Source of the DNA: Enterococcus rivorum
GTDB lineage: Bacteria > Bacillota > Bacilli > Lactobacillales > Enterococcaceae
Assembly (NCBI RefSeq): GCF_001742285.1
Contig: NZ_MIEK01000034.1
Location: forward strand, 62,001-126,000
DNA: 64,000 nucleotides
Direction: 5' to 3'
Shown here in pieces: positions 27,242 through 37,256 of the stretch. The position numbers and the translations under genes are program-made. Below the pieces are notes generated by a model. That model did not search any database, had not been told where the DNA came from, and saw only the letters and a program-made list of their open reading frames with translations. Position 1 is the first letter of the stretch. Each line of letters starts with the position of its first letter.

Positions 27242-27904
27242 ATGACACCAAATCGCGAAGACTATTTAAAACTAATTTTTGAATTAGGCGGCGATGTAAA
27301 AAAAATCAACAACAAACAAATTGTTGCTGGTTTGAATGTATCTGCTGCTTCTGTAAGTGAAATGATCTCCAAGTTAGTAAAAGAAGATTTGGTAGAACAC
27401 TCACCCTATCAAGGAGTCCAACTAACGGAACGAGGATTAAGAAAAGCAAGTACACTGATTCGTAAACATCGATTGTGGGAAGTCTTCCTTGTGGAACATT
27501 TGAATTATTCTTGGAATGAAGTACACGATGATGCAGAAGTCCTTGAACACGTAACCTCTAAAACATTAGAGAATCGTTTAGCTAACTATTTAAATTCGCC
27601 TCAGTTTTGTCCCCATGGAGGTGTAATTCCAGAAGATAACCAACCCGTTCATGAAAAATCTCGACAAACACTTATTGATTATCCAATAAATACTAAAATT
27701 CGAATAGCTCGTGTCTTAGATGAAAAAGATTTATTGGATTATTTAATGTCAATAGATTTAAAAATACATGAAGAATATATCATTACTGAAATAGCTGCTT
27801 ATGAAGGACCAGTTACAATCAAAAATAATGAAAAAGAATTAGCGATCAGTTACAAAGCAGCAAGCACTATCTTTGTAGATCAGTCACTAGAAAGCGAGGA
27901 CTAA
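27242..27904 (+). CDS. DtxR/MntR-family metal-dependent regulator
   Basis: The N-terminal winged helix (MTPNREDYLKLIFELGGDVK; then AAGLNVSAAS-like AGLNVSAASVSEMISKLVKE) is followed by the DtxR metal-binding/dimerisation domain (LIRKHRLWEVFLVEHLNYSW, HDDAEVLEHVTS, CPHGGVIPE) and a C-terminal FeoA/SH3-like part to residue 220. Manganese or iron would be the corepressor. The ATG at 27242 has AAAGGA about 9 nt upstream; the ATG at 27233 lies in that site. The next gene, zwf, begins 1 nt after the stop, so both are one transcript. Its targets cannot be read here. Confidence 0.9.
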   Translation: MTPNREDYLKLIFELGGDVKKINNKQIVAGLNVSAASVSEMISKLVKEDLVEHSPYQGVQLTERGLRKASTLIRKHRLWEVFLVEHLNYSWNEVHDDAEVLEHVTSKTLENRLANYLNSPQFCPHGGVIPEDNQPVHEKSRQTLIDYPINTKIRIARVLDEKDLLDYLMSIDLKIHEEYIITEIAAYEGPVTIKNNEKELAISYKAASTIFVDQSLESED

Positions 27905-27905
27905 T

Positions 27906-29426
27906 ATGGACGAAAAAATTGCTTTATTTACTATATTTGGTGGTACAGGAGATCTGGCTAAGAGAAAACTTTATCCTTCTTTATTCCGACTCTACCAAAA
28001 AGGTCTTTTAAAAGAACATTTTGCTGTTATTGGAACTGCTCGTAGAGAGTGGACAGATGATTACTATCGTGAAATTGTTCAAGATACTATAAAGGATTTA
28101 AATGGGACTCAAGAAGAAATCACTGCTTTCGCAAGTCACTTCTATTATCAAGCTCATAATGTAAACGACTCTGAAAACTATGATACTTTGAAAGCATTAT
28201 CTGATGAATTAAATAATCGTTATCAGTTAGAAGGGAATCATATTTATTACTTGGCAATGGCACCACAATTTTTTGGCACAATCGTTCGACATTTGAAATC
28301 CCAAAATATTCTGACAGAAGAAGGTTTCGATCGCCTAATTATTGAAAAACCATTTGGAGCTGACTACAACTCAGCTAATGAGCTAAACGAAGAAATTCGA
28401 GCAGTTTTCCCAGAAAAAGATATTTTTAGAATTGACCACTACCTAGGAAAAGAAATGATTCAAAATATTTCTGCTATTCGGTTCGCCAATAATATTTTTG
28501 AATCTCAATGGAATAACCGCTACATTGATAATGTTCAAATTACTTTTTCTGAATGTCTAGGTGTAGAAGATCGTGGTGGTTACTATGACCATAGCGGTGC
28601 CTTAAAAGACATGGTGCAAAACCATATTTTACAAGTAGTCGCTCTTTTAGCTATGGAACCACCTGTTGCTTTTTCAGAAGCAGAAATTCGTTCCGAAAAA
28701 GTAAAAGCGTTAAAAGCCATTCGCCTTTATTCAGAAGAAGAAGCTTTACAAAATTTTGTTCGTGGACAATACGGTGCTGGTAAAATTGAAGACAATCAAT
28801 ATATTGATTATAGAGCAGAGCCTCATGTTCATGAAAACTCACAAATCGAAACATTTGTAGCTGGAAAATTCTTAATTGATAACTTTAGATGGTCTGGTGT
28901 TCCCTTCTACATTCGAACAGGAAAACGAATGACTGAAAAAGGAACTCGTATCAACATCGTGTTCAAGCAAGTTCCTGTCAATGTTTTCAGACGTGACTGT
29001 GACGAAAATATAGAAAAAACAGACTTACCACCCAATGTACTGACTATTTATATTCAACCTACTGAAGGTTTTTCACTCACTTTAAACGGAAAAGAAATCG
29101 GCCAAGGTTTCACTACCAGTCCAGCTAAGCTTGATTTTCGTCATAGTGCGGAAACAACTGCTAATAGCCCGGAAGCCTATGAAAAGCTGTTATTAGACGG
29201 CTTAAATGGTGACGGAACAAACTTTTCTCATTGGGACGAAGTTGCTCAGTCTTGGCGAATTATTGATATCATCCGCCAAGCTTGGGATAAAACACCTGTT
29301 GCTTTCCCAAATTATGCTGCAGGTACTATGGGACCAGAAGCAGCTTTTGATCTCTTGGCTCAAGATGGTTTTCACTGGGAATGGCAACCAGATACATGGT
29401 ACCGTGAACGTGGAAAATTAGATTAA
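27906..29426 (+). CDS. zwf: glucose-6-phosphate 1-dehydrogenase
   Basis: The 506-residue enzyme has the NADP-binding motif FGGTGDLAKRKLYPSLFRLY near the N terminus, the catalytic signature RIDHYLGKEMIQN (about residues 177-189), the EKPFG element before it, and FYIRTGKRM later. It makes 6-phosphogluconolactone and NADPH, the entry to the oxidative pentose phosphate pathway. The gene follows the DtxR-type regulator by one base, without its own clear promoter. A strong hairpin follows 14 nt after the stop. Confidence 0.96.
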   Translation: MDEKIALFTIFGGTGDLAKRKLYPSLFRLYQKGLLKEHFAVIGTARREWTDDYYREIVQDTIKDLNGTQEEITAFASHFYYQAHNVNDSENYDTLKALSDELNNRYQLEGNHIYYLAMAPQFFGTIVRHLKSQNILTEEGFDRLIIEKPFGADYNSANELNEEIRAVFPEKDIFRIDHYLGKEMIQNISAIRFANNIFESQWNNRYIDNVQITFSECLGVEDRGGYYDHSGALKDMVQNHILQVVALLAMEPPVAFSEAEIRSEKVKALKAIRLYSEEEALQNFVRGQYGAGKIEDNQYIDYRAEPHVHENSQIETFVAGKFLIDNFRWSGVPFYIRTGKRMTEKGTRINIVFKQVPVNVFRRDCDENIEKTDLPPNVLTIYIQPTEGFSLTLNGKEIGQGFTTSPAKLDFRHSAETTANSPEAYEKLLLDGLNGDGTNFSHWDEVAQSWRIIDIIRQAWDKTPVAFPNYAAGTMGPEAAFDLLAQDGFHWEWQPDTWYRERGKLD

Positions 29427-29440
29427 TCTAGGGAAAACAT

Positions 29441-29483
29441 AGAGGATGGAACAAAACTAAAATTCAGTTTTGTTCCATCCTCT
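29441..29483 (+). terminator. strong perfect hairpin after zwf
   Basis: An 18-bp perfect stem (29441-29458 with 29466-29483, 7-nt loop) lies 14 nt after the zwf stop. It has no T run right after it, so it may act as a terminator through its strength or belong to the repeat module that follows. Confidence 0.6.
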
Positions 29484-29512
29484 AACCCCAAATAAACGGT
29501 GGTCAAAAGTCT

Positions 29513-29589
29513 GGGTCTTCTGAAATTTTCCGAAAATCACTCAATCCATAAAAGCGTATGGTGCGCTTTTCGGACCAATTTCTGACCCC
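29513..29589. repeat. nested imperfect inverted-repeat module
   Basis: GGGTC-GAAATT-CCGAAAA (29513-29536) pairs imperfectly with TTTTCGG-AATTTC-GACCC (29567-29588), and AAAAGCG (29550-29556) with CGCTTTT (29564-29570) forms an inner hairpin. The region does not code. It has the look of an intergenic repeat or small structured RNA; whether it is multicopy cannot be judged from one window. Confidence 0.5.
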
Positions 29590-29632
29590 GAAACGACTTC
29601 TGTCTCAACCTCTTTGCTTCCATCTTTAGATA

Positions 29633-29671
29633 AAAAATGACCAGAGAATATTCTTCTCCAGTCATTTTTTT
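29633..29671 (-). terminator. terminator of ileS
   Basis: On the minus strand AAAAATGACTGGAGAAG pairs with CTCTGGTCATTTTTT through a TATT loop, with a T run after it, just behind the ileS stop. Confidence 0.8.
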
Positions 29672-29676
29672 ACTTA

Positions 29677-32466
29677 TTATGCTTCAAAGCCTTCCAAAAC
29701 TGCTTCAGGGAAGTTTTCTTCTACAATTGTTGCACAACGACCACATAATTGTGGCAATTTTTCATCAGAACCAACATCTGTCCGAACCGCACGACAACGA
29801 TCACAGGTTTCTCCCACTGCTTTTTCAACTAAAATGGACATATCATCAAATTTGATACTATTTTCTGAAATTGTTGCATCTTCATTAGCAACTTCAAAGT
29901 CAGAAACAATCAATAATTGTGCAATATCAGCATCCACTGCCGTTAATAATTGACGAACTTGCTCACTTGGATAAATAGTTATTTTCGCTTCTAACGATTT
30001 ACCAATAAGCTTCGTATTCCGAGCTTCTTCCAAAGCTTTCAGTACATTGTCTCTAAACTCTAAGAAAGCTGTCCAGATGTCTAATAATTCCTCTTGATTA
30101 GCAAATTTTTGATAGCTAGGAAATTCTGCAAGTTGAACATATTCTTCCTCTTCTTTTAAATAACTCCAGATTTCTTCAGAAGTATGAGGAATAATTGGTG
30201 TCAATAATTTCGTTAAAGCTACGGCAATCTCGTAGAAGACGGTTTGCATACAACGACGTTGATAATCATTTTCCGCTTCTATATAAACCACATCTTTAGC
30301 AAAATCTAAATAGAAAGCAGATAAATCTACAGTTAAGAAATTCATTACCGAACGATAAATTTGCATAAAGTTGTATTTTTCATAACCTTTTTCACGAATT
30401 TCTTCGATTACTTGATTTAGTCGAACGACCATGTATTTATCTACTGAGCGCAATTCACTATAGGCAACCGTATGCTCTTTCGGCTTAAAATCACTTGTAT
30501 TTGCCAGTAAGAAACGCATTGTATTTCTGATTTTACGGTATACTTCCGATACTTGAGATAAAATATCCATCGAAACACGTACATCGGCTTCATAATCAAC
30601 ACTACTTACCCATAGTCGCAAAATATCTGCTCCCATTTGCTTGATTACTTTATCTGGTACGATTGTATTCCCAAGTGATTTACTCATTTTACGTCCTTCA
30701 CCATCTAAAGCAAAGCCTTGTGAAAGAACCGCTTTATAAGGAGCGACGCCATTAATCGCAACACTTGTTGTAATACTTGAATTAAACCAGCCTCTGTATT
30801 GATCTGAGCCTTCTAAATACATATCAGCAGGGAAACTCAACTCTGGACGTTGACGCAACACAGCCTCATGTGAAGAGCCAGAATCAAACCATACATCCAT
30901 GATATCCGTTTCTTTTGTGAATAATCCATTTGGTGAATCTGGATGAGTGAATCCTTCTGGTAACAACTCTTTTGCTTCACGTTTAAACCAAACGTTAGAA
31001 CCATGTTCAGCAAATAAGTTTGCTACATGTTCAATCGTTTCTGGTGTGATAATTGCTTCACCGTTTTCAGCATAAAATATTGGTAGTGGCACACCCCAAG
31101 CACGTTGACGAGAAATAACCCAATCACCACGATCACGAATCATGTTATAAAGACGTGTTTTGCCCCATGGAATAATCCAATCTACTTTTTCTACTTCATC
31201 TAAGATATTTTGACGGAATTTATCAATTGAAGCAAACCATTGCGGTGTTGCTCTAAAAATAACCGGTTTCTTCGTGCGCCAATCATGCGGATAACTATGA
31301 GTAAAGAAATCTAGTTTCAATAACGCATCTTTTTCATCCAACAAAGCGGTAATCATTGGATTCGCTTTATCATAAAAGACCCCTTCAAAGCCAGGAGCTT
31401 CTTCGGTAAAAATCCCTCTATTATCTAGGGGTGAAAGGACATCTAAATTATATTTTCTCCCAACAATATAGTCATCTTCCCCGTGTCCAGGAGCCGTATG
31501 AACGAGTCCTGTTCCTGCTTCAAGAGTCACATGATCCCCTAGCATCACAAGAGAGGTACGATCGTAGAACGGGTGCTGCGCAGTCATATATTCCATATCT
31601 TTTCCAGCAATTGTTTCAAGAATATTGACTTCATCCCAACCAATTGCCTCTTTAACAGTAGTTAGCAAGTCTTTGGCAACGACGTATTTTTTACCATAAG
31701 CTTCAACAACAACATATTGATACTCTGGATTTACCGAAATACCTAAATTAGCTGGCAAAGTCCAAGGAGTCGTTGTCCAAATGACTAGTGAAGTATCTGT
31801 ATCCAAAAGTCCTTTTCCATCAACTATTTTGAACGCTACATAAATAGATGCAGATTTTACATCTTTATATTCGATTTCTGCTTCTGCTAAAGAAGACTCA
31901 CTTGAAGGGGACCAATAAATTGGTTTTAACCCTTTATAAATGTAGCCTTTCTCGGCCATTTTACCAAAGACACGAATCTCAGCCGCTTCATAAGAAGGAT
32001 CTAATGTCACATATGGATGTTCCCAATCCCCAGAGACACCCAGCCGTTTAAAGTCATTGCGCTGTGTATCAACCTGCGAACGAGCATATTCTTCACATTT
32101 CTCACGGTATTCCGCTAGTGTCATTTCTTTACGCTTAATCCCTTTATTTGTCAATACTTGCTCGATTGGTAAACCATGTGTATCCCAGCCAGGTACATAA
32201 GGCGCTCTAAAGCCTGACATAGATTTTGAACGAACAATGATATCCTTACTGATTTTGTTTAGAGAATGCCCTAAATGAATATTTCCATTTGCATAAGGTG
32301 GTCCATCATGCAGAATAAAAGCTGGTTTTCCTTCATTCAATTCTTGACGTTTTTCATAAATTTTCTTTTCATCCCACTCTTTTTGCCACTCTACTTCACG
32401 ATTTGGTAAATTACCACGCATTGGAAAAGCTGTTTTTCCAAGTTGTAATGTTTCCTTCATTTTCAT
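29677..32466 (-). CDS. ileS: isoleucyl-tRNA synthetase
   Basis: The 929-residue class I synthetase has the HIGH motif as GNIHLGHS (about residues 57-64), the editing-domain segments [14 protein letters not shown] and [21 protein letters not shown] in [12 protein letters not shown], and a C-terminal zinc finger CDRCR...CGRC. Length and zinc site match the bacterial type. ATG with AGGAG 8 nt upstream. It is preceded by a T-box leader and is the gene after divIVA in the same direction. Confidence 0.97.
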   Translation of the reverse strand: MKMKETLQLGKTAFPMRGNLPNREVEWQKEWDEKKIYEKRQELNEGKPAFILHDGPPYANGNIHLGHSLNKISKDIIVRSKSMSGFRAPYVPGWDTHGLPIEQVLTNKGIKRKEMTLAEYREKCEEYARSQVDTQRNDFKRLGVSGDWEHPYVTLDPSYEAAEIRVFGKMAEKGYIYKGLKPIYWSPSSESSLAEAEIEYKDVKSASIYVAFKIVDGKGLLDTDTSLVIWTTTPWTLPANLGISVNPEYQYVVVEAYGKKYVVAKDLLTTVKEAIGWDEVNILETIAGKDMEYMTAQHPFYDRTSLVMLGDHVTLEAGTGLVHTAPGHGEDDYIVGRKYNLDVLSPLDNRGIFTEEAPGFEGVFYDKANPMITALLDEKDALLKLDFFTHSYPHDWRTKKPVIFRATPQWFASIDKFRQNILDEVEKVDWIIPWGKTRLYNMIRDRGDWVISRQRAWGVPLPIFYAENGEAIITPETIEHVANLFAEHGSNVWFKREAKELLPEGFTHPDSPNGLFTKETDIMDVWFDSGSSHEAVLRQRPELSFPADMYLEGSDQYRGWFNSSITTSVAINGVAPYKAVLSQGFALDGEGRKMSKSLGNTIVPDKVIKQMGADILRLWVSSVDYEADVRVSMDILSQVSEVYRKIRNTMRFLLANTSDFKPKEHTVAYSELRSVDKYMVVRLNQVIEEIREKGYEKYNFMQIYRSVMNFLTVDLSAFYLDFAKDVVYIEAENDYQRRCMQTVFYEIAVALTKLLTPIIPHTSEEIWSYLKEEEEYVQLAEFPSYQKFANQEELLDIWTAFLEFRDNVLKALEEARNTKLIGKSLEAKITIYPSEQVRQLLTAVDADIAQLLIVSDFEVANEDATISENSIKFDDMSILVEKAVGETCDRCRAVRTDVGSDEKLPQLCGRCATIVEENFPEAVLEGFEA

Positions 32467-32591
32467 TTTATTAGCTCCTAACTTTCTTTATTTAAACTGC
32501 AAGAGATTTTTTTACTGATTTAACTAAACAAAAATCCTGTTCTACTTTAGCCATCTATTGATTTCTACGTTAGTAAATCATTTTATAATAC

Positions 32592-32815
32592 AAAAAAGCA
32601 CTCTCATCCCAAGGGACGAAAGTACTCGCGTTACCACCCAAATTTAGAATTACTTATTAGCTAAAAGTAATTCCCTCTATAATCGCTAACGAGATCAGTC
32701 GCCAAGTTCTACTTTTTTCAAACTCAGATTAAATAGAGGATCTTATCAATACCAGGGTCTATCAGTCTTTCACTCTCACTGACTCGCTATAAGAAATAAC
32801 TATTGATTTTTCTGT
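32592..32815 (-). promoter_or_regulatory. T-box leader of ileS, predicted Ile specifier
   Basis: The minus strand carries the canonical T-box sequence TGGGTGGTAACGCG (32640-32627). The terminator stem GTACTTTCGTCCC (32613-32625) with GGGATGAGAGTGC (32598-32610) is followed by TTTTTT. An ATC triplet lies at 32741-32739 in GATAAGATCCTC, a plausible specifier. Low charged tRNA-Ile would allow readthrough into ileS. Confidence 0.93.
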
Positions 32816-32831
32816 TCTATTTCTAAATTAT

Positions 32832-33539
32832 TTATTCTTCAATTGTTTCTGAATCAGAATATTCTACTCTTGATAGACCATCCATTGAGTAATCTTCCAC
32901 TACTCCATCATTAACAACCTCAGTTGGTTGTGTAGTTGTATCCATCTCATCCAATTCTTTAGACAGAACTTCTTTGATAACTGTATGACTATCGCTAACA
33001 TAACTAGAAAAAGGTTTTAACATGTCATTCCACTCTTCAGTCTTTACTTGCTCTAGCTGTGATTCTAACATTAAAATTAAACGTTGGTGAAAAACACGTG
33101 ATTTCTTTTTCAAATCATCTGTTTCTACAGCTAATTGTCTTGCTCTTTCAGTTGCCTCAGTAAGAATATTCATCGCCTTTTCTTCTGCAGCACTTACTAA
33201 ATTGCTTGATCTTTTTTCAGCAGCAGAAATCATTTCATTCGCTGTGTTTTCAGCAGATGTAACAATCACTTCTGATTCTCGGTTTGCACTTGTTTTAACT
33301 TTATCAGCAGTATCTTGCGCTACAATAATTGATTGATTCAATGCATCTTTTAATTCATTAAAATATTGTAACTTTTCTTCTGCATGTTTTAATGACTTTT
33401 CTAATTCTCTTACTTTTTGAAGAGAGTCTTCATAATCTTTGGTCACTTGATCTAAGAAATCATCTACATCATCTTGATTATAACCTCTCATTTTAGTAGA
33501 AAAGTTTTTATTTTGAATATCTAATGGAGTTAATGCCAT
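32832..33539 (-). CDS. divIVA: cell-division initiation protein DivIVA
   Basis: The 235-residue protein starts with the membrane-curvature-binding domain [20 protein letters not shown] and [17 protein letters not shown], then long coiled coil (about residues 30-165) and an acidic tail. It localises to septum and poles and recruits division or growth partners. It closes the division cluster before ileS. Confidence 0.96.
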   Translation of the reverse strand: MALTPLDIQNKNFSTKMRGYNQDDVDDFLDQVTKDYEDSLQKVRELEKSLKHAEEKLQYFNELKDALNQSIIVAQDTADKVKTSANRESEVIVTSAENTANEMISAAEKRSSNLVSAAEEKAMNILTEATERARQLAVETDDLKKKSRVFHQRLILMLESQLEQVKTEEWNDMLKPFSSYVSDSHTVIKEVLSKELDEMDTTTQPTEVVNDGVVEDYSMDGLSRVEYSDSETIEE

Positions 33540-33558
33540 ATTTCTTCACCTCTTTGGA

Positions 33559-34341
33559 TTATTTTCTTAGAACCCCCAATAACAAACGATACTTATCCTT
33601 TTTCGTTTTTCCTTCTATTTCTTGTACTTGAATTCGACCAAATCCTCTTATAGAGATTATATCTAACAAATCTACTAGAAAATCTGGACGATTATTTTCT
33701 GTCCAGTTAACTTTAACTTTTCCTGACTCAATCATCTGTTTTGATCGCTGTCTAGATATATTATATACAGTTGAAACTAAATTATCTAGTCTTAATGATG
33801 TCGCTGTTGTTCTTTCTTCTGTCCAACCATCTTTGGGTAAAATAATTTCTGTATAGTTACGTTCTTCCAATCGAACCGCAATTTTACCAATTTTCTCGAT
33901 TTGTCCAGAAACAAAATTGGAAATCTCAGCAGCAATAAACACTTGCCACTTGTCTCCATCAGAAATAATATCTCCAAAGTACTCTCTTTTGATGCCGGTA
34001 TTCACTAAAGTTCCTAATATTTTCCCATGAGAAAGAGTTGTAAATTTAGCAGGATAAACGACTTCGAATAATACAACTTCAAAGTCTTCTGACGTTGGCT
34101 GATAATAATCTGGAAAAATCAAGCAACGCTTTCTTTCTGCATGTTCGTATCCCCCATAGAATTGAAACCCTAATTCACTGTTTTGGCGAATCAATGTTTC
34201 TAAAATATAGGCTTGTCTTGGGTCTAAAAATTCAGTTAAAAATGGTGCATACTGACTTTCTACTTGTTCTAACCAATCACCAATGGAGTCAATAAAAGGA
34301 TGTTCATCTTTTCGAAAATGTTGATACACATTCACGTTCAT
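33559..34341 (-). CDS. ylmH: YlmH, S4-domain RNA-binding protein
   Basis: The 260-residue protein ends in an S4 domain (TSLRLDNLVSTVYNISRQRS, KQMIESGKVKVNWTENNRPD) preceded by the YlmH-specific region (LDPRQAYILETLIRQN, FYGGYEHAERKRCLIFPDYY). In B. subtilis YlmH has been linked to ribosome rescue or quality control. Its place between ylmG and divIVA matches other Firmicutes. Confidence 0.95.
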   Translation of the reverse strand: MNVNVYQHFRKDEHPFIDSIGDWLEQVESQYAPFLTEFLDPRQAYILETLIRQNSELGFQFYGGYEHAERKRCLIFPDYYQPTSEDFEVVLFEVVYPAKFTTLSHGKILGTLVNTGIKREYFGDIISDGDKWQVFIAAEISNFVSGQIEKIGKIAVRLEERNYTEIILPKDGWTEERTTATSLRLDNLVSTVYNISRQRSKQMIESGKVKVNWTENNRPDFLVDLLDIISIRGFGRIQVQEIEGKTKKDKYRLLLGVLRK

Positions 34342-34364
34342 CGATAACCCATCCTTTCTTTATC

Positions 34365-34634
34365 TTAGCCAAAAAGTATTGATCTGATAATTATTTCTAA
34401 TCCACCTGCAGCTAAGTTTAGTACTATAATAGCAAACATAATATTGAAACTAACCATACCAAAATTTAAATTGAATCGGTCAAATAAACTCAAATATGGT
34501 TCACATATTCTTGATAATAAACGTCCCAGTTTAGATTCATAGGCGCCTGGGAACCAAGATAATAAAGCATAAATAATCAAAAGACCTGAATATATGTTAA
34601 CCGCTCGAAATAACAAGCTTAAAATCCTCAACAA
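34365..34634 (-). CDS. ylmG: YlmG (YggT family) membrane protein
   Basis: The product has two membrane helices (about residues 12-28 and 62-85) and the family core IIYALLSWFPGAYESKLGRL and RICEPYLSLFDRF. Its role in division or membrane protein assembly is not defined. No ATG fits: the open frame offers TTG codons at 34634 and 34637, but the GGGAGGG site is 16 nt away. An in-frame ATT at about 34646 is 7 nt from that site and may be the real, unusual start. Confidence 0.9.
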   Translation of the reverse strand: MLRILSLLFRAVNIYSGLLIIYALLSWFPGAYESKLGRLLSRICEPYLSLFDRFNLNFGMVSFNIMFAIIVLNLAAGGLEIIIRSILFG

Positions 34635-34667
34635 TAAAATAATAGTGATTCCCTCCCATCTAATCTA

Positions 34668-35273
34668 TTAGAAATCAAAAAGTTGTTTACTGGCTAAAGT
34701 TTTAGCTGTAGCACTGTCGATTTCCATACTAGACGGTGTACAAAGAAAAATTTCATCTCCAACGCGTTGAATATCACCATCTAAGGCATAGACTGTACCT
34801 GTCAAAAAATCAACAATTCTTCTAGCTTGTTCTTCTTCAACTAAATGAAAATTCACCAATACAGCTTCACTTGCAATAATATGTTTTGCAATAGTCATCG
34901 CTTCTGAATATACTCTTGGTTCAACAATTGTAATTTTGTTTGATTTTGCTGACTCTTTTGTACGTTTAGAGTTTGAATAGTTAGAACTACGCATAGAGAC
35001 AACCTTTTTCTCATCAAATGCTGATTCTTTTTGGCTTTCTTTCTTATCTTGATGCGCTTCTGTTGAGCGATAACGAGCTGATGGTCTTTCTGCCATTGGT
35101 TCTCTAGGCGCTTGAGCCTGTCTTGAGGCTGGTCCTTGAACTGGCTGAATCATAGATCTTGGTTGTTCATTTACGACCTTTTGCTCTTCATGTTCATCAT
35201 AATAGTCATCGTATTCTTCTTCTCCTGATAAGCCAAAAAAGCTTGACAACGCATTTTTACTAAAAATTGACAT
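34668..35273 (-). CDS. sepF: cell-division protein SepF
   Basis: The protein starts MSIFSKNALSSFFGLSGEEE, a membrane-binding amphipathic helix followed by an acidic, then Gln/Arg-rich linker, and ends with the DUF552 core (TIVEPRVYSEAMTIAKHIIA; VLVNFHLVEEEQARRIVDFL). It ties FtsZ filaments to the membrane and shapes the septum. I chose the ATG at 35273, with AAAGGAGG 7 nt upstream; the longer frame is read-through from inside ylmE. Confidence 0.95.
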   Translation of the reverse strand: MSIFSKNALSSFFGLSGEEEYDDYYDEHEEQKVVNEQPRSMIQPVQGPASRQAQAPREPMAERPSARYRSTEAHQDKKESQKESAFDEKKVVSMRSSNYSNSKRTKESAKSNKITIVEPRVYSEAMTIAKHIIASEAVLVNFHLVEEEQARRIVDFLTGTVYALDGDIQRVGDEIFLCTPSSMEIDSATAKTLASKQLFDF

Positions 35274-35286
35274 AGATTCCCCTCCT

Positions 35287-35964
35287 TTACGCACCTCTGA
35301 ATATTGCTGTTCCGATTCGTACAAATGTTGCACCTTCTTCAATTGCAATAGGAAAATCATTACTCATTCCCATGCTAAGTTCAGTACATGGTGCATGTGG
35401 CAGCCTTTGTTCGCTCACGTTTAGCTGTAATTTTTTCAATTGACTAAAAATCATATGTACTTCTGAGTCTGACGCATTTAAGGGCGCCATGCACATTAAG
35501 CCAATCACTTTAATCTTATTAAAAACAGCTATATCCTGTATAAAAGAAAGTACTTCATCTGGTTTAAAACCATGTTTACTTTCTTCACCAGAAACGTTTA
35601 CTTCAACAAAACAAGGTAAGATTTTTTGAGATCTTTTCTGAATTTCTTCAGCCAACTTTAAACTATCTAAAGCATGGAAATAGTCTACCTCATTTATTAT
35701 CAATTTTACCTTTCTACGCTGCAAATTACCAATCAAATGCCACTTAACATTAGAAAATTCTTTTAATACTGCTTTTTTTTCTAATAGTTTATCTACTCGG
35801 TTTTCAGCTAAATCTTCCACTCCAAGCTTTATAAGCTCTTCTGCTTGGTAGCTTTCCACAGATTTTGTAACTGCAATCATTGTTACATCTTCAATTGGGC
35901 GTTGAACATGGTCACATGCTAACTGGATTTCTTCACAGATTTGTTTTAAATTATCAGCTAGCAT
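35287..35964 (-). CDS. ylmE: YlmE (YggS/PLPBP family) PLP-homeostasis protein
   Basis: The 225-residue protein has the YggS core: PLP-binding Lys in MIAVTKSV (about residue 34), LAENRVDKLLEK (normally GENR), WHLIGNLQRRKVK, and SMGMSNDFPIAIEEGATFVR at the C terminus. These single-domain barrels carry PLP and influence amino-acid metabolism; no enzymatic reaction is known. Its place between ftsZ and sepF is typical. Confidence 0.94.
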   Translation of the reverse strand: MLADNLKQICEEIQLACDHVQRPIEDVTMIAVTKSVESYQAEELIKLGVEDLAENRVDKLLEKKAVLKEFSNVKWHLIGNLQRRKVKLIINEVDYFHALDSLKLAEEIQKRSQKILPCFVEVNVSGEESKHGFKPDEVLSFIQDIAVFNKIKVIGLMCMAPLNASDSEVHMIFSQLKKLQLNVSEQRLPHAPCTELSMGMSNDFPIAIEEGATFVRIGTAIFRGA

Positions 35965-35981
35965 ATGGCTTGTTCAACTCC

Positions 35982-37229
35982 TTATCTTTTTCTACGGAAA
36001 AATGGTGGTGTATTTAATTCATCGTCATTTTGAGATGGTTCTTCACGATGAAATGTTTCAAAGTCTTTTTTCTCAACATTTTCAAATGTCGTATCTTCAA
36101 CTTTAGGCCTAATATTCTGTTCGCGGCGAATATCCCAATCACCAAAAGCACTATTGTCTTCTGGTTGCTGTTGAGGCACTTTCGCCTGATCCATGTCTAA
36201 AACTGGTGTTTGTTGAACAGGTTGTATCTGACTTTGTCTATTTGAAGAACGGTGAGGTTTTTTGTCTTTTTTTGAAGGATCAATTCCTGTAGCAATAACT
36301 GTTACACGAATTTCATCTCCTAATTCTTCATTGATTGATGTTCCTAAAATAATGTTTACATCACCAGTCGCAGCATTCGTTACAATGTCAGAAGCATCTT
36401 GTGCTTCAAATAATGTCATATCTAAACCACCAGTAATGTTTAGCAATACTTGTTCCGCTCCATCAATTGATGTTTCTAATAATGGCGATGAGATTGCTTT
36501 TTTAGTTGCTTCGATCACACGATCTTCACCACTGGCAACACCAATTCCCATTAAAGCAGTTCCTTGGTTTTCCATTACAGTTTTCACATCAGCGAAGTCT
36601 AGGTTAACGTAACCAGGAGCCGTAATTAAATCTGAAATCCCTTGGACTCCTTGACGTAGCACATTGTCAGCCTCTCTAAATGCTTCCAGCATCGGTGTCT
36701 TCTTATCAACTACTTCTAATAAACGGTTATTTGAAATAATTAGTAAAGTATCGACATTTTCTTTTAGTAAAGCAATACCTTCTGCAGCAAATCTGCCACG
36801 TTTTGGTCCTTCAAAGCTAAAAGGTCTTGTTACAACACCAACAGTCAATGCACCAAGTTCTCTTGCTATTTTAGCAACAACAGGTGCTGCACCTGTTCCT
36901 GTTCCTCCACCCATTCCAGCAGTAATAAAAATCATATCTGCGCCTTGTAAAGAGTCTGCAATTACTTGCTCGCTTTCTTCAGCAGCCTTTTGTCCTACTT
37001 CCGGTTGAGAGCCAGCTCCTAATCCTCTTGTATATTTTGGTCCAAGTTGGATAACTGTCTCTGCTTTTGAATTTTTTAATGCCTGAACATCAGTGTTTGC
37101 TGCAATAAATTCAACGCCCTTAACGTTTTCTTCGATCATACGATTTACTGCATTGCCACCACCACCGCCGACACCGATTACTTTAATGACTGCGCCGTTG
37201 TTAATATTATTATCTAAAGAAAATTCCAT
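35982..37229 (-). CDS. ftsZ: cell-division GTPase FtsZ
   Basis: The 415-residue tubulin homologue has the GTP-binding signature [12 protein letters not shown] (about residues 104-115), the N-terminal [16 protein letters not shown], the T7 loop region [19 protein letters not shown], a variable linker rich in Gln and Pro, and the C-terminal peptide [11 protein letters not shown] that contacts FtsA/SepF. It builds the Z ring. AGGAGG lies about 8 nt before the ATG. Confidence 0.98.
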   Translation of the reverse strand: MEFSLDNNINNGAVIKVIGVGGGGGNAVNRMIEENVKGVEFIAANTDVQALKNSKAETVIQLGPKYTRGLGAGSQPEVGQKAAEESEQVIADSLQGADMIFITAGMGGGTGTGAAPVVAKIARELGALTVGVVTRPFSFEGPKRGRFAAEGIALLKENVDTLLIISNNRLLEVVDKKTPMLEAFREADNVLRQGVQGISDLITAPGYVNLDFADVKTVMENQGTALMGIGVASGEDRVIEATKKAISSPLLETSIDGAEQVLLNITGGLDMTLFEAQDASDIVTNAATGDVNIILGTSINEELGDEIRVTVIATGIDPSKKDKKPHRSSNRQSQIQPVQQTPVLDMDQAKVPQQQPEDNSAFGDWDIRREQNIRPKVEDTTFENVEKKDFETFHREEPSQNDDELNTPPFFRRKR

Positions 37230-37256
37230 AGTATCGCTTCCTCCTGTTTTATTTAA

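Noticed and set aside
36262-37008. Two long open frames antisense to ftsZ
   Set aside because: They mirror the codon pattern of ftsZ on the opposite strand and have no start signals; they are shadows of the real gene.
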